Assembly: GCF_003026285.1 (NCBI RefSeq)
Contig: NZ_PYOD01000002.1
Location: 985,853-1,049,852, forward strand
DNA length: 64,000 bases
Origin: Photobacterium profundum
GTDB taxonomy: Bacteria > Pseudomonadota > Gammaproteobacteria > Enterobacterales > Vibrionaceae
Reading direction: 5' to 3'
Within the stretch, counting starts at the first letter, position 1. Each line of letters starts with the position of its first letter. Below, in pieces: positions 8,901 to 18,294 of the stretch. The notes below the pieces were generated by a model. The model was not told the origin of the DNA, made no database searches, and worked only from the letters and a program-made list of their open reading frames with translations. The position numbers and the translations under genes were made by a program.

Positions 8901-10634
8901 ATGTCTTTTAAAGGTAAAATATACGCATTATTTGGGTTTATTATTGCTCTTGCAGTATCAACGTCATATTTAAGCGTGAATTATTATATTAGTCAGTATA
9001 TTAACGATAACAGTATTAACAATATAAACCATCAGCTTAATTTGGTGCGTGATAAGCTTTCTGGTGATATTAAAAATAAAGTCTTACTCGCTGAAAATAT
9101 AGATACAAGTTCATCAGGGTTAGCAGAGTTACAGGAACAGTCTGGGTTCTATCGCATCAATAAAATCATTCAAGGGATGGTTTTTACTGATACTGGTACG
9201 GTGACTGATCCTACGATTACTGAACCATTGGTGTCTATGGTGAAGGCTGCGGGTGATAAGGTAACCGTTAGTGACATCTTTACTGATCAAGGCAAGGCTG
9301 TGATTACAGTGACCAAGCCGGGAGCTAATGGGCGAGGTGATATCTTCTTCATTGATCTGGGTGATATTCAAATCTTGCTAGAAAGCTCGACGGCTAAAGG
9401 TAGCTATCTTGAGTTGACTGATCAGGCAGGCACATTACTATTCAGTAATAAAGTGTCAGGTGATTTAATTAAAGCGGAATACCCCGTGGCGGTGGGTGAT
9501 AAGACTTGGTTGTTAACGGGTTATATTGATAAAGCCTTTATCGAACAAGATACGAGTGTGCTTAACAATGCGATTACTTTGGCATTGTTCATCGCTGGCG
9601 TGGCGATCATTATAATTAGTATTGTGCTAGTGAATATTGCCTATCGTCCGATTAGTAGTCTTCGTGACGTTGTCACTGATTTGGCTGGGGGAGAAGGGGA
9701 TCTTACCAACCGATTAGATGTGTATAGCAAAGATGAACTCGGTCAGATTGCCGGAGCGATAAATCAATTTACTGAAAGCTTACAGAAACTCATGCTGGGT
9801 GTTTCTGATTCCACTAAAATACTGGGTGATGGCGTAGGGCAAATTTCTGCGCATGCAGAACATAACCAATCTTTAATGGCGACGCATGTCGCTGAGACCG
9901 AGCAAGCCGTCGCGGCGATTACAGAAATGAGTGCAACTGCTGATTCTGTCGCCCAAAGTGCTTTGTCAGCAGCACAGCTAACAGAACAATCAACGCAACA
10001 GGCTGAACAATGCAAAGCGTTAGTTGGGCAGTCAGTGCAGAGTGTCGAAGCTTTAGTGAATGAAGTGGAACATATGTCTGGCTCTATCCATACCTTAAAT
10101 CTAGATATTGGTAAAATTAGTAGTGTATTAGGGGTAATAGGTAGCATCGCTGAACAGACCAATTTGCTAGCGTTAAATGCTGCGATTGAAGCCGCGAGGG
10201 CGGGTGAGCAAGGACGAGGTTTTGCGGTTGTTGCCGATGAAGTACGTGCGTTAGCCGATCAAACCCAAAAAAGCACTAAAGAAATTAATGAGATGCTAAC
10301 GAAGTTGCAGTCAGGCACGAGCTCTGTTGTATCGGCAATGGAGAAAACGAAGCAAGGTTGCCAAGTATCAGCTGCCGCGACAGCGCAAAGCACAGTATCG
10401 TTAGATGCCATGACCATATCGATTGCTGATATCAACTCGCTTAATACCCAAATAGCCACAGCCGCTGAAGAGCAAAGTGTCGTGACGAACGAGATTTCTC
10501 GTAACATGGAAACGATTCAAACTATGATTGCGGAGCTAGATGAGAGCGGTAAAGCAACACGCTTGAGTACTGCTCAACTAGCGGAAACAAAAGCGCAATT
10601 AGTCGAGGTTGTTGAGCACTTTAAACTGGCTTAA
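8901..10634 (+). CDS. Methyl-accepting chemotaxis protein
   Basis: This is a transmembrane chemoreceptor of 577 aa. TM1 is about residues 8-29, the periplasmic sensor about 30-222, TM2 about 224-247 ([18 protein letters not shown]), and HAMP about 248-300 ([25 protein letters not shown]). A long coiled-coil signalling domain follows with the strictly conserved hairpin tip around residues 413-450 ([20 protein letters not shown]). There is no CheR-tethering pentapeptide at the C-terminus (ends EHFKLA). It begins 27 bases after the mgl terminator and has AGGAA before its ATG. Location suggests, but does not show, a link to galactose sensing. Confidence 0.95.
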   Translation: MSFKGKIYALFGFIIALAVSTSYLSVNYYISQYINDNSINNINHQLNLVRDKLSGDIKNKVLLAENIDTSSSGLAELQEQSGFYRINKIIQGMVFTDTGTVTDPTITEPLVSMVKAAGDKVTVSDIFTDQGKAVITVTKPGANGRGDIFFIDLGDIQILLESSTAKGSYLELTDQAGTLLFSNKVSGDLIKAEYPVAVGDKTWLLTGYIDKAFIEQDTSVLNNAITLALFIAGVAIIIISIVLVNIAYRPISSLRDVVTDLAGGEGDLTNRLDVYSKDELGQIAGAINQFTESLQKLMLGVSDSTKILGDGVGQISAHAEHNQSLMATHVAETEQAVAAITEMSATADSVAQSALSAAQLTEQSTQQAEQCKALVGQSVQSVEALVNEVEHMSGSIHTLNLDIGKISSVLGVIGSIAEQTNLLALNAAIEAARAGEQGRGFAVVADEVRALADQTQKSTKEINEMLTKLQSGTSSVVSAMEKTKQGCQVSAAATAQSTVSLDAMTISIADINSLNTQIATAAEEQSVVTNEISRNMETIQTMIAELDESGKATRLSTAQLAETKAQLVEVVEHFKLA

Positions 10635-10695
10635 TGTGTGAATCCAATCTTGACACGTACTAGAACATTGACTTATTTATTTGGATATAAAAAAA

Positions 10696-10743
10696 CAGTT
10701 CACTCTTACATAATTGTAGGAGTTGAACTGGTTTCTATTTTTT
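10696..10743. terminator. Bidirectional terminator between convergent chemoreceptor genes
   Basis: CAGTTCACTCTTACA pairs with TGTAGGAGTTGAACTG (one bulge, one G-U) and is followed by a T-rich tract. A-runs on the other side would serve the leftward gene. Confidence 0.75.
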
Positions 10744-10765
10744 ATCATGGCGATTTTAAACCGAT

Positions 10766-12763
10766 TTACACCGTAAATTTTGCCATTTCGTTATTTAAAT
10801 CGACCACTTTATTTTTGATTTCTTGGGATGTGGCATTTGCGCTGTCGCAATTATTAGAAACGTCATTGGCGGAATCTGATAGTTGATGAACGAGATTTGC
10901 CAATGATTGTGAAACCGAAGATTGTTGCTCGGTGGCTACAGCAACATCACTGACTTTTTGCGAAACATCCTGCATTTGATTAATGGTTTCAAGCAGCATA
11001 TTACTGGCTGTAGAGGTTTGTTGGGTACCTGTTTGTACTAACCTTTGACTCTCGCCAATAACCTTAACTACTTGTACGGTTGAGCTTTGAATTGCTTCAA
11101 CAATGCTATTAATTTCGGTGGTCGAGTCTGTTGTACGCTGTGCCAGTAATCGAACCTCATCGGCGACAACCGCAAAACCCCTGCCTTGCTCGCCCGCTCT
11201 TGCGGCTTCGATTGCTGCATTTAATGCTAATAGATTCGTTTGCTGTGCAAGGCTTTCTATTACCTCGGTTACCCGCTCTATACGGTTACTTTCTTCACTT
11301 AAACTGTGCACCATACCACTGGCACTTTCAATTAACTGGTGAAGCTCTTCGGTGGTCAGTTTATTTTGAGTGAGTGCTTGCTCACCATTGGTTAAGTACT
11401 CTGTTGAAGTCTGCAAACTTGCAGAAACATCTTGTGTGTTTTGAGCTGTTTCATTTGCTGTGACAGAAAGTTCTTCAATTGCCGTGGCCATAGAGCCTAC
11501 TTTATTCGCTTGATTCTGCGTTTCATTCGCTGTTCTAGTATTTATATTAAGTAAACTTGTCATACTTGAATCGACGTCGCCGGCTTTGTTTGAAACAGCT
11601 TGAACTAAAGAAGAGAGCGAGCCTGTCATACGGTTTACTGCAACCATTAATGTGGCTAGCTCATCTGAGTCACTATTTTTTAGTGGGCTACCTGAAAAGT
11701 CCCCGAGAGAGATATCTTCTGCACGCTTAGCGATAATGCCTAGGCGTGAGCCAATATTACGACCCAGCCATGTCGCAATAATAAGGGCACTCACACTTGC
11801 AATAATGGCGGTAGCACCAAGCATCCATATAACATTAGCAACACTCGTATTGATAGCGAAGCCGCTTGCCTGTGCGGTTGTTTGCTGGTTTTGTACGACT
11901 TTCTCGAGTGATAATTCAAGTTGGGCTGCGATAGGTGTGACGTTATTGGCCATCAAGAAGTTCGCTTTGTTCCAATCCGGTGCTTGGCGCAATACGATAA
12001 CTTGATCTGCTAATGGCAGATACATTTTCTGCATCTCTTCAAATAGTTGCCACAAATTCACATCACTTTCACTTAAGCGGTCGATTTTAGCGTTTATTTC
12101 AGCCACTGATTTTTTATGACTGATAATTAAATCATTGTATTTGTTTGCATAATCTTGTTCGCCATACAATAAAAAGTCACGCAGCACACTTAGGCTGTTA
12201 GCTAACGAATTATAGCTATCTGCATAAACTTTAATTAGGCGCTTTCTCTCACCACCAAAAGGATTGTTTTCTTCTTCATTTAACAAGCCTTGAAGCTGGT
12301 CAAGCGCGACCTCTGCAATCGGTGCGGCTTCATTTAATAGTAAGGTATGAGCGGGAAGGTTCTCTTCAGTATGACTGATATCCATTATCTTGTTTTGTGC
12401 ACTTACCAGGCTTTTCCACTGTAGGTCTATTTGGTCATAATTATCAGAGGTTAAATGTGCTTGTAGCGTCGGTAATAATGCATCAACCGATGCGATTGTT
12501 TTTGCCAGTTCACCTTTCAATTTAGCTGCGGTATTTTCATTTGTGCCGAGTAGCATGTATGCCCGAACTGATGACATTGAGGCTTGTACTGATTGCTGTA
12601 GAGAGCGACTAGCATCGACTGTGGGTAGGTCAACATTCAGCAAGGAATTGGCATTGGTTTCTACTTGGGATACCAAGTTATACAGTGCGATAGAAGAGAA
12701 TAAAAAGAGGGCTGTAACCAACGAAAAGCTTAGTCTGAGTTTTCGTGCAATCGATAATTTCAT
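10766..12763 (-). CDS. Methyl-accepting chemotaxis protein with large helical sensor
   Basis: This is a chemoreceptor of 665 aa. TM1 is about residues 13-31. A long, mostly helical periplasmic region of about 280 residues follows (rich in L, E, Q, N; resembling four-helix or helical-bimodular sensors, by inference). TM2 is about 312-334, HAMP to about 390, and the signalling domain has its tip near residues 503-537 ([20 protein letters not shown]). It ends [10 protein letters not shown] without a pentapeptide. It is convergent with the receptor at 8901, with a shared terminator. The ligand cannot be read from the sequence. Confidence 0.94.
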   Translation of the reverse strand: MKLSIARKLRLSFSLVTALFLFSSIALYNLVSQVETNANSLLNVDLPTVDASRSLQQSVQASMSSVRAYMLLGTNENTAAKLKGELAKTIASVDALLPTLQAHLTSDNYDQIDLQWKSLVSAQNKIMDISHTEENLPAHTLLLNEAAPIAEVALDQLQGLLNEEENNPFGGERKRLIKVYADSYNSLANSLSVLRDFLLYGEQDYANKYNDLIISHKKSVAEINAKIDRLSESDVNLWQLFEEMQKMYLPLADQVIVLRQAPDWNKANFLMANNVTPIAAQLELSLEKVVQNQQTTAQASGFAINTSVANVIWMLGATAIIASVSALIIATWLGRNIGSRLGIIAKRAEDISLGDFSGSPLKNSDSDELATLMVAVNRMTGSLSSLVQAVSNKAGDVDSSMTSLLNINTRTANETQNQANKVGSMATAIEELSVTANETAQNTQDVSASLQTSTEYLTNGEQALTQNKLTTEELHQLIESASGMVHSLSEESNRIERVTEVIESLAQQTNLLALNAAIEAARAGEQGRGFAVVADEVRLLAQRTTDSTTEINSIVEAIQSSTVQVVKVIGESQRLVQTGTQQTSTASNMLLETINQMQDVSQKVSDVAVATEQQSSVSQSLANLVHQLSDSANDVSNNCDSANATSQEIKNKVVDLNNEMAKFTV

Positions 12764-13134
12764 AACATCGTAAATCCATTTACAGTAAAGTCATGGTTAA
12801 TATAATGTTAAATTAATCAATTAGGAATGGTCGTTTTATCAAACTGTATCGAAATGGCGTATTGTTCTAAACGAGTATATATAAAAAGATTTTGATGCTT
12901 TATAGACCGAAAATATTGATTGGATGTACCCAGTTTATTGAATCCCTATAACCATATATGTGGTTGTTTATTGCTCATATTTAAGTCAATGGGCGTAGAA
13001 TGCTTGGCTCATATGTATGACTTATATCGCTTGATTGGTAAAAGGTACAATTCAGGACTAGCCTGATCATTATTAACATCGCAGGTGTGGCTGCGACGCT
13101 TAACTAACGATATGAATTAACATAAGGATATGTG
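12764..13134. other. Non-coding region between divergent genes
   Basis: No gene is visible. The region should contain the promoters of the leftward chemoreceptor and the rightward membrane protein. A near-palindrome AACCATATATGTGGTT lies at 12950-12965. I see no clear sigma-28 promoter. Confidence 0.4.
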
Positions 13135-13584
13135 ATGAGTGAGAAAGTGTACCGATTTAATACTCCGCAGCGACTCTTCGTGGGTTATACACTGGCTGTT
13201 TTGGTCGATCTGACCGTCCTTAATTTCTATGATGAGTACTGGGAATTCGTCAATATAGAGTCTTTTACGGTTTCATTTGCAGCAGCGTTATTATTGCAGT
13301 TGTTACTCAAGTTATCGCTTGCCGCTGAACACAAGCTAGCAAATTATTTCAAACAAAAACCAGGTGCTGCCGCAAAATTTTATCGTGGTATGAGCACATA
13401 TATCATCTTAGTGGGCTCAAAGTTCGTCATGCTTGAAGCAATTAATATTTTGTTTGGCGATAAAGTGCAATTTACGGGGCCACTGCATGGTGTTGTGGCA
13501 TTCTTTGCTGTTGTATTCACTATCTTAATCAGTGAAATTATTGTATCTAAAATCTATTTCGCGCTGGATAACGGTAAAGAGTAA
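13135..13584 (+). CDS. Conserved hypothetical integral membrane protein
   Basis: The product has 149 aa and no function that I recognise. The ATG at 13135 is preferred over the adjacent GTG (13132) because AAGGA ends six bases before it. Three to four hydrophobic segments are visible: about 13-30 (LFVGYTLAVLVDLTVLNF), 43-62 (VSFAAALLLQLLLKLSLAAE), 88-106 and 117-137 (VVAFFAVVFTILISEIIV). A short cytoplasmic tail ends DNGKE. It is a single gene with its own strong terminator, between two leftward chemoreceptor genes. A small inner-membrane protein is all that can be supported. Confidence 0.8.
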   Translation: MSEKVYRFNTPQRLFVGYTLAVLVDLTVLNFYDEYWEFVNIESFTVSFAAALLLQLLLKLSLAAEHKLANYFKQKPGAAAKFYRGMSTYIILVGSKFVMLEAINILFGDKVQFTGPLHGVVAFFAVVFTILISEIIVSKIYFALDNGKE

Positions 13585-13619
13585 TGGTCACCTTTGTTTC
13601 CAACCTTTGTCCCCAATAA

Positions 13620-13650
13620 AAAAGCAGCGGCCTAGCCGCTGCTTTTGTTT
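13620..13650. terminator. Strong terminator shared by convergent genes
   Basis: AAAAGCAGCGGC-CTA-GCCGCTGCTTTT is a perfect 12-pair stem. Flanking A- and T-runs let it serve both strands. Confidence 0.95.
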
Positions 13651-13694
13651 AATATTTTTTAGTGCCGTTGTGGCGAATGATATTAATTGCGTCG

Positions 13695-15098
13695 TTAAAC
13701 TTTAAGCCCTTTCATTAATCCTTCCAGAACATCAGCTTGATGATTCAGACGCTGTATTTCGCTGGTTGATTGAGTAACCATATCAGCCACGCGTTGCGAC
13801 TGTTCACGTACTTGTTCAACGTCTGATGCGATATTATCCGCAACTGCACCTTGCTCTTCTGCTGCGGCTGCAATTTCAATACTACGATCTGCAATATATT
13901 GGTTTTGCTCAGAGATATGACTAATATCTTTACTGACTGACCCCATCATTTTTTCGCTTGATTCTGCATTATTAACGGTAAGGTGCATGACTTTCATCAA
14001 GCTCTGGCTATTGGTTTGTAGCGCCTCGATCATTGACTTAATTTCAACCGTTGCAGTTTGAGTTCTACCTGCAAGGGTACGTACTTCATCAGCAACAACA
14101 GCAAATCCACGGCCTTGTTCGCCTGCACGCGCTGCTTCGATGGCTGCATTCAATGCAAGTAGGTTTGTTTGTTCTGAAATAGCATTAATTGTTGTTACAA
14201 CATCATCAATTTGGGCGGCGTTACTATCGAGTTCAGCAACGGCTTCAGCGGCAGAATTTATCTCTACTCCTAATTGATTTATAGATTTAAGCGTTTGATT
14301 TACCTGAGCTAAACCCTTGGTTGTTGTTTCTGTCGCTTGGCTAGTTTGGCTTGATGTATCTTGTGCATGACTAGCAACTTCGCGAATTGAACCTGCCATT
14401 TGTTCTGTTGCACTGGCGAGAGAATCAATTCTATCTTGTTGCTCGTGTGTTAATTGCTCATTTTCAGAGCTTCGTTGGCGTAGCTCTGAGCTAATTTGCT
14501 GAATTAAAGCAATGGCTTCTTGTGTTGCTTTCACTAACTGTTGCTCTCGATCTGATACGCGATCGATTGTTTGTGCAATAAGATTAAAATCGTTTCGTGC
14601 AGGAGAATACGCAATACGTGAGACTAAATCGCCATCAGCAAGACGTTGAACAGCATTATAGATATTATAAAGAGCGCCACCCATGAAAGTCATGATGTAG
14701 TAAAGGCACATAATAATGAAAAGGCATGAAGCTAAAATAATGCTTATGTGGCTGAAGGCCAATGATGAGATTAAGCTCGGCTGCTCTTTTATCGCGAGGC
14801 TGTAAGAGGTATTGGGTACTGAAACGGTATCGATGCCATAGCCACCAACCTGAATATTACTGCCAGTCAGAATACGATTAACGTCATTTTCAGTCAGATT
14901 TGATTGAGCGATTAAGTTTGCAACAGTTCCCATGTTTTGTTGTAGCAATTGTTTTTGCTGGCTCTCTGATGCATTTATTAATGTCAAGCTGACAATGATT
15001 ATTGCTAGAACTGGCGTGAAGAAGAGAATTAAAAAATTCTCTTTAAGAGTCACATTGACTAAATATTTATCAATCCAACGGAATGCAATTTCTTTCAT
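13695..15098 (-). CDS. Methyl-accepting chemotaxis protein, short sensor
   Basis: The product is a 467-aa chemoreceptor-type protein. TM1 is about residues 21-43 ([23 protein letters not shown]). A short periplasmic loop of about 70 residues follows, then TM2 about 116-141. A HAMP-like linker ([16 protein letters not shown]) precedes a signalling domain with its tip near residues 308-342 ([20 protein letters not shown]). It is well below typical receptor length because the sensor is small, so it may sense through its membrane region or a partner (inference). It ends GLMKGLKV with no pentapeptide. It is the third receptor gene within 6.2 kb. Confidence 0.93.
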   Translation of the reverse strand: MKEIAFRWIDKYLVNVTLKENFLILFFTPVLAIIIVSLTLINASESQQKQLLQQNMGTVANLIAQSNLTENDVNRILTGSNIQVGGYGIDTVSVPNTSYSLAIKEQPSLISSLAFSHISIILASCLFIIMCLYYIMTFMGGALYNIYNAVQRLADGDLVSRIAYSPARNDFNLIAQTIDRVSDREQQLVKATQEAIALIQQISSELRQRSSENEQLTHEQQDRIDSLASATEQMAGSIREVASHAQDTSSQTSQATETTTKGLAQVNQTLKSINQLGVEINSAAEAVAELDSNAAQIDDVVTTINAISEQTNLLALNAAIEAARAGEQGRGFAVVADEVRTLAGRTQTATVEIKSMIEALQTNSQSLMKVMHLTVNNAESSEKMMGSVSKDISHISEQNQYIADRSIEIAAAAEEQGAVADNIASDVEQVREQSQRVADMVTQSTSEIQRLNHQADVLEGLMKGLKV

Positions 15099-15175
15099 TG
15101 TATTTATTCTCTAAGTACAGCTATGAATAGTCAGGGTTTTAAACTGCTCATATTATGTATGTAAACAATGTTCTA

Positions 15176-15385
15176 GTTCTGTTGAATTAAGTGATCCCAA
15201 TCACGAATGTAATGATCAAAGTTATTCAGCCACTCCGCCCTTCCAGAGAACCAATTGAAAACGAGAACTTGGTGTTCACGTAATGGCCTCTATTTAATTA
15301 TCCAGCGGTTCAATACGTCGTGATCAATATTGATTCTTATCCAGCATAGGCGGCTTCAATTTTACGGTAACTCAATTTGAAAAAG
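15176..15385. repeat. Degenerate repeat unit, left of the POT transporter gene
   Basis: ATTAAGTG (15186-15193), seven bases later TCACGAATGTAATGATC (from 15201, continuing to TTATTCAG at 15229), CATAGG (15345) and ATTTTACGGTAA (15359-15370) recur in the same order just after the POT gene at 17246-17335. The 29-base block matches at 24 positions. An inverted repeat GGCTTCAATTTT (15352-15363) / AAAATTGAAGCC (15423-15434) is also here. The rest of 15099-15738 shows no gene. This may be an insertion-element remnant or the scar of a tandem duplication. Confidence 0.55.
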
Positions 15386-15738
15386 AGATAGTTCTGACTC
15401 ATTGAAGGATGATATCTGCTGGAAAATTGAAGCCAAAATTTGATGGCCATTCTACTGGGAGTAGAGAGTGGTGACGGAGATCATAACTTATTGATCCTGC
15501 TTGAGATATTACCCAAATTTGATACGTGTGTGGCAGTTTTAAACTTACTGAATGATATAGTCCTCGAAAATACCTATCTATAACAAAAGGTTATGATAAT
15601 TATATCAATAATTTAAAACATACAGTTTAGCGTAGATTTCCACAGTTCTTACCTTATTAATATCATGAACAAATTGATAATGCCTAACTAATAAGGCACA
15701 CAACCGACACAATTAAGCCCACATATTTGGAGTGAAAC

Positions 15739-17250
15739 ATGCAAGACCATAATTCAAGGTTCCCTACGATTTCTAAGATTCTTATCTTACGGCAACTTCT
15801 TTGGGGGGCTGCCTTCTACGGTACGTACGTACTTTTAACTAAATTTTTTCTAAATGACTTAAATTACAGTGAAGCAGACACCATTATGATGATGGGTGCC
15901 TTCGGTGCTGTTGGTCCTGTCTTCTCGGCGGTTGGTGGGTTTGTTGCTGACAAATATATTGGTGCTTTCCGCGCTGTCTATATTGGCTACACAGCGTATT
16001 TAGCTGGATTTGTATTGCTGGGAGTTGGTGCTAGCGGCCTCAATGTACCTTTAAGTATCTTTGCGATTGCATTAATTGGTTATGCACGCGGCTTATCTGC
16101 TACTTGTCCAACGGTTCTTTTGGGAAACTCCTATTCAGAGACCAATCGAGAGGCATTCCAACAGGGTCTGACGGTAAACTATTCAATCAACAATCTTGGC
16201 TCTTTTTCTGCTAAGTACCTATTTCCTTTCTTGATTGCTTACCTTGCATATCAGGGGGTTTTCTTTATTGCTGGGCTACTCATGGCTTGCATCTTGATCA
16301 TATTTTTCAAGTTCCGTAAAGAGCTAGAGAGTGTGGGTAACGATTTAGATAAAACACCACTGCCATTCATGACATGGGCACTCTTTTTTGTAGGTTCAAT
16401 TGCGACGTTAGGCTTGGTATTTTGGATTTTCTCAAACCTAGATATGGGGAAATACATTCTTTACTCGCTAGGCTTTGGTGCTATTGGCTACTTTATTTAT
16501 GAAATCACTAAAGCAACTCGTGCTTATCAATTCAAAATGGTCGCGGTACTGATCACTGTTTGTATTCTAATCGTGTTCTATTTTTTCTACGGCCAAATGT
16601 TCACATCAATGAATATGTACGCTATTAACCTGATGGGTGACAAGCTACTTGGTTTCATTCCAATTTATCCTGAATCTAATATGGCATTCAACCCACTATG
16701 GTGTTTTGTTCTGGGTGGGCCAATGATCCAGATATATGCTTGGTTAGATCGTAAAGGCTATTCTCCGACGATTCCAACTAAGATCGCAGGCGCATTTGTA
16801 CTCAGTGCTATCGCGTTTACGTTATTGGGTCTATCTTCAGAAAACATGGGGCCGGATGGTAAAATCTCAGCAGACTGGATTCTATTAGTACATTTCTTTC
16901 AATCTGGAGCTGAGTTGATTGTCGGTGCATTAGGTGCTGGCTTTATTTTTGAGATGGTACCTCGCTATTTAGCTGCTTTCTCTATTGGTTTGCGCGCCGT
17001 CGCGATTTCACTCAGTGGTATTTTGGCTGCGGTAATTGCAACTAAAATCGCGTTGCCTAAAGACATTGTATTTACGCCAGAAGTGGTCGAAGCGGTCTAT
17101 ACGGGTTATTTTTATATGTTAGCCCAGATTGCTGCATTCATGTCTGTCTTGACCTTCGCTTTGTCACGCGTGATCCAAAAGTTGATTTTACGTGGGGAAG
17201 AGCTTGAAGCAGAAGAAAAAGGCGAAAAAGAAGCAGCTCTGTCGCATTAA
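15739..17250 (+). CDS. POT/PTR-like major facilitator transporter
   Basis: The product is a 503-aa inner-membrane protein with about 12-14 hydrophobic segments. The N-terminus has RQLLWGAAFYGTYVLLTKFF, resembling the first helix of proton-dependent oligopeptide transporters. The loop between helices 2 and 3 has GGFVADKYIGAFRAVYIGY, the MFS/POT motif A form (GG-x3-D-x4-R). Another conserved block is YARGLSATCPTVLLGNSY, and SINNLGSFSAKYLFPFLI is typical of helix 5. A charged tail follows (EELEAEEKGEKEAALSH). TGGAG precedes the start. Di- or tripeptide uptake is the family expectation, but substrate is unproven. Degenerate repeats flank the gene on both sides. Confidence 0.8.
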   Translation: MQDHNSRFPTISKILILRQLLWGAAFYGTYVLLTKFFLNDLNYSEADTIMMMGAFGAVGPVFSAVGGFVADKYIGAFRAVYIGYTAYLAGFVLLGVGASGLNVPLSIFAIALIGYARGLSATCPTVLLGNSYSETNREAFQQGLTVNYSINNLGSFSAKYLFPFLIAYLAYQGVFFIAGLLMACILIIFFKFRKELESVGNDLDKTPLPFMTWALFFVGSIATLGLVFWIFSNLDMGKYILYSLGFGAIGYFIYEITKATRAYQFKMVAVLITVCILIVFYFFYGQMFTSMNMYAINLMGDKLLGFIPIYPESNMAFNPLWCFVLGGPMIQIYAWLDRKGYSPTIPTKIAGAFVLSAIAFTLLGLSSENMGPDGKISADWILLVHFFQSGAELIVGALGAGFIFEMVPRYLAAFSIGLRAVAISLSGILAAVIATKIALPKDIVFTPEVVEAVYTGYFYMLAQIAAFMSVLTFALSRVIQKLILRGEELEAEEKGEKEAALSH

Positions 17251-17362
17251 GTGTTGTGAGTCGCGAATGTAATGATGAAGCTTGTTCAGTAATCAAATAA
17301 TCGTTCTTCATAGGTTTTGTATCATTTTACGGTAATACGAATTAGAATCATTATCTAAAATT
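17236..17362. repeat. Degenerate repeat unit, right of the POT transporter gene
   Basis: This unit begins within the last codons of the POT gene (ATTAAGTG at 17246 includes the stop codon). It continues with TCGCGAATGTAATGATG (from 17261), CATAGG (17309) and ATTTTACGGTAA (17324-17335), collinear with the left unit but about 100 bases shorter. Confidence 0.55.
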
Positions 17363-17378
17363 TAAAGGTGTGTGACTT

Positions 17379-18011
17379 ATGAAGACGATTGCTATTTTTG
17401 GTGCGAATCGAGGTTTAGGCTTAGCAATAGTTAAGCATTATGTTCAACAAAACTATTCAGTGATTGCGATGGTACGGAGCCCTGAAAAGGCAACCGAGTT
17501 GGCTGAATTGAACGTCAAAATCATTCAGTGTGATGCTGTTAATCAAGCCGATGTTCAATATGCTGTGGGTTGCTTACCGAAAGATGCCATTGTGATTTCG
17601 GGGATGGGAAGTTTTCAAGCTCAGCAACCTGTCGACTATATCGGTCACCGTTATTTGATTGATGCGCTTGAAGAACAAGAAATACAGCGCTTCTTAATGG
17701 TGACGTCGCTAGGGTGTGGTGATTCATGGTCGATGCTTTCTGATCGTGCAAAAGCGGTATTTGGCGGTGCGGTACGTGAAAAAAGCTTGGCGGAATCTTG
17801 GTTACAAACCAGCCGATTGGCTTACACAATTGTAAGGCCTGGAGGTTTAAAAGATGGTGAATCAACAGGAAACGCTGAAATTTACCAAAATGAAGAAGTG
17901 CATGGTTTGATTAATCGAAGTGACGTTGCTGTGATAACAGAAAGGTTGCTGAATGATGACTCTTCTATCGGGCAAATTTACGCAAGTGTTGATCCTACAT
18001 TGGGCTACTAA
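17379..18011 (+). CDS. NAD(P)-binding atypical short-chain dehydrogenase/reductase
   Basis: The product is a 210-aa cytoplasmic Rossmann-fold protein. The N-terminal dinucleotide motif is IAIFGANRGLGLAIVKHY (about 4-21), the acidic/basic end of strand 2 is AMVRSPEK, and MVTSLGCGDSW sits where the catalytic Ser of SDRs lies. YTIVRPGGLKDGESTG near residue 150 is typical of the NAD(P)H-binding (PF13460-type) group that includes flavin/biliverdin-reductase-like proteins. AAAGGTGTG lies upstream of the ATG. It is alone between the POT gene and a shared terminator. The substrate is unknown. Confidence 0.82.
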   Translation: MKTIAIFGANRGLGLAIVKHYVQQNYSVIAMVRSPEKATELAELNVKIIQCDAVNQADVQYAVGCLPKDAIVISGMGSFQAQQPVDYIGHRYLIDALEEQEIQRFLMVTSLGCGDSWSMLSDRAKAVFGGAVREKSLAESWLQTSRLAYTIVRPGGLKDGESTGNAEIYQNEEVHGLINRSDVAVITERLLNDDSSIGQIYASVDPTLGY

Positions 18012-18045
18012 TAAGGTTGAGTCTAATTCTGCTATAAATCATCTA

Positions 18046-18074
18046 AAAAGGAGAGCATCGCTCTCCTTTTATTC
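18046..18074. terminator. Terminator between convergent genes
   Basis: AAAAGGAGAGC-ATC-GCTCTCCTTTT is a perfect 11-pair stem with A/T runs on both sides. It serves the SDR gene and the small leftward gene. Confidence 0.93.
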
Positions 18075-18090
18075 AATTATTGGGGTGAGA

Positions 18091-18249
18091 TTAGTCACCG
18101 CCTCCATCATCGTTATTAGAAGAAGCTCCGCGCGCGTATTTTTTATTCCGTTCTTCCAATTCGAGTTGATCTTCCTCTTTTTGCTTATTGATAACAGCTT
18201 CTGCTTCATCATCTTTTGGCGTGAATAAACCTTTAGCCCATTCGAACAT
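18091..18249 (-). CDS. Small charged protein, 52 aa
   Basis: A short frame begins MFEWAKGLFTPKDDEAEA, continues with a helical charged segment (INKQKEEDQLELEERNKKYARG) and ends SSNNDDGGGD. ACAGGAT directly precedes the ATG, with AAAGG a little further up. The C-terminus lies 17 bases before a strong terminator. Sequence character (an N-terminal amphipathic stretch, then a charged helix and a flexible Gly/Asp tail) is that of a genuine small cytoplasmic protein. I know no function for it. It is upstream of the terminator shared with the SDR gene and separate from the efflux operon, whose first gene starts far to the right. Confidence 0.7.
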   Translation of the reverse strand: MFEWAKGLFTPKDDEAEAVINKQKEEDQLELEERNKKYARGASSNNDDGGGD

Positions 18250-18294
18250 ATCCTGTACCTTTGTTGCTTCATATTACGAAGCTTTGTTTAAAGT

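Noticed and set aside
10638..10886. 82-codon rightward frame between two chemoreceptor genes
   Set aside because: It spans the shared terminator hairpin and the end of the opposite gene.
15181..15240. Leftward frame ending in a transposase-like tail (NNFDHYIRDWDHLIQQN)
   Set aside because: It is short, and I could not extend it to a recognisable transposase domain. The same DNA is better described as a degenerate repeat shared with the right side of the POT gene.
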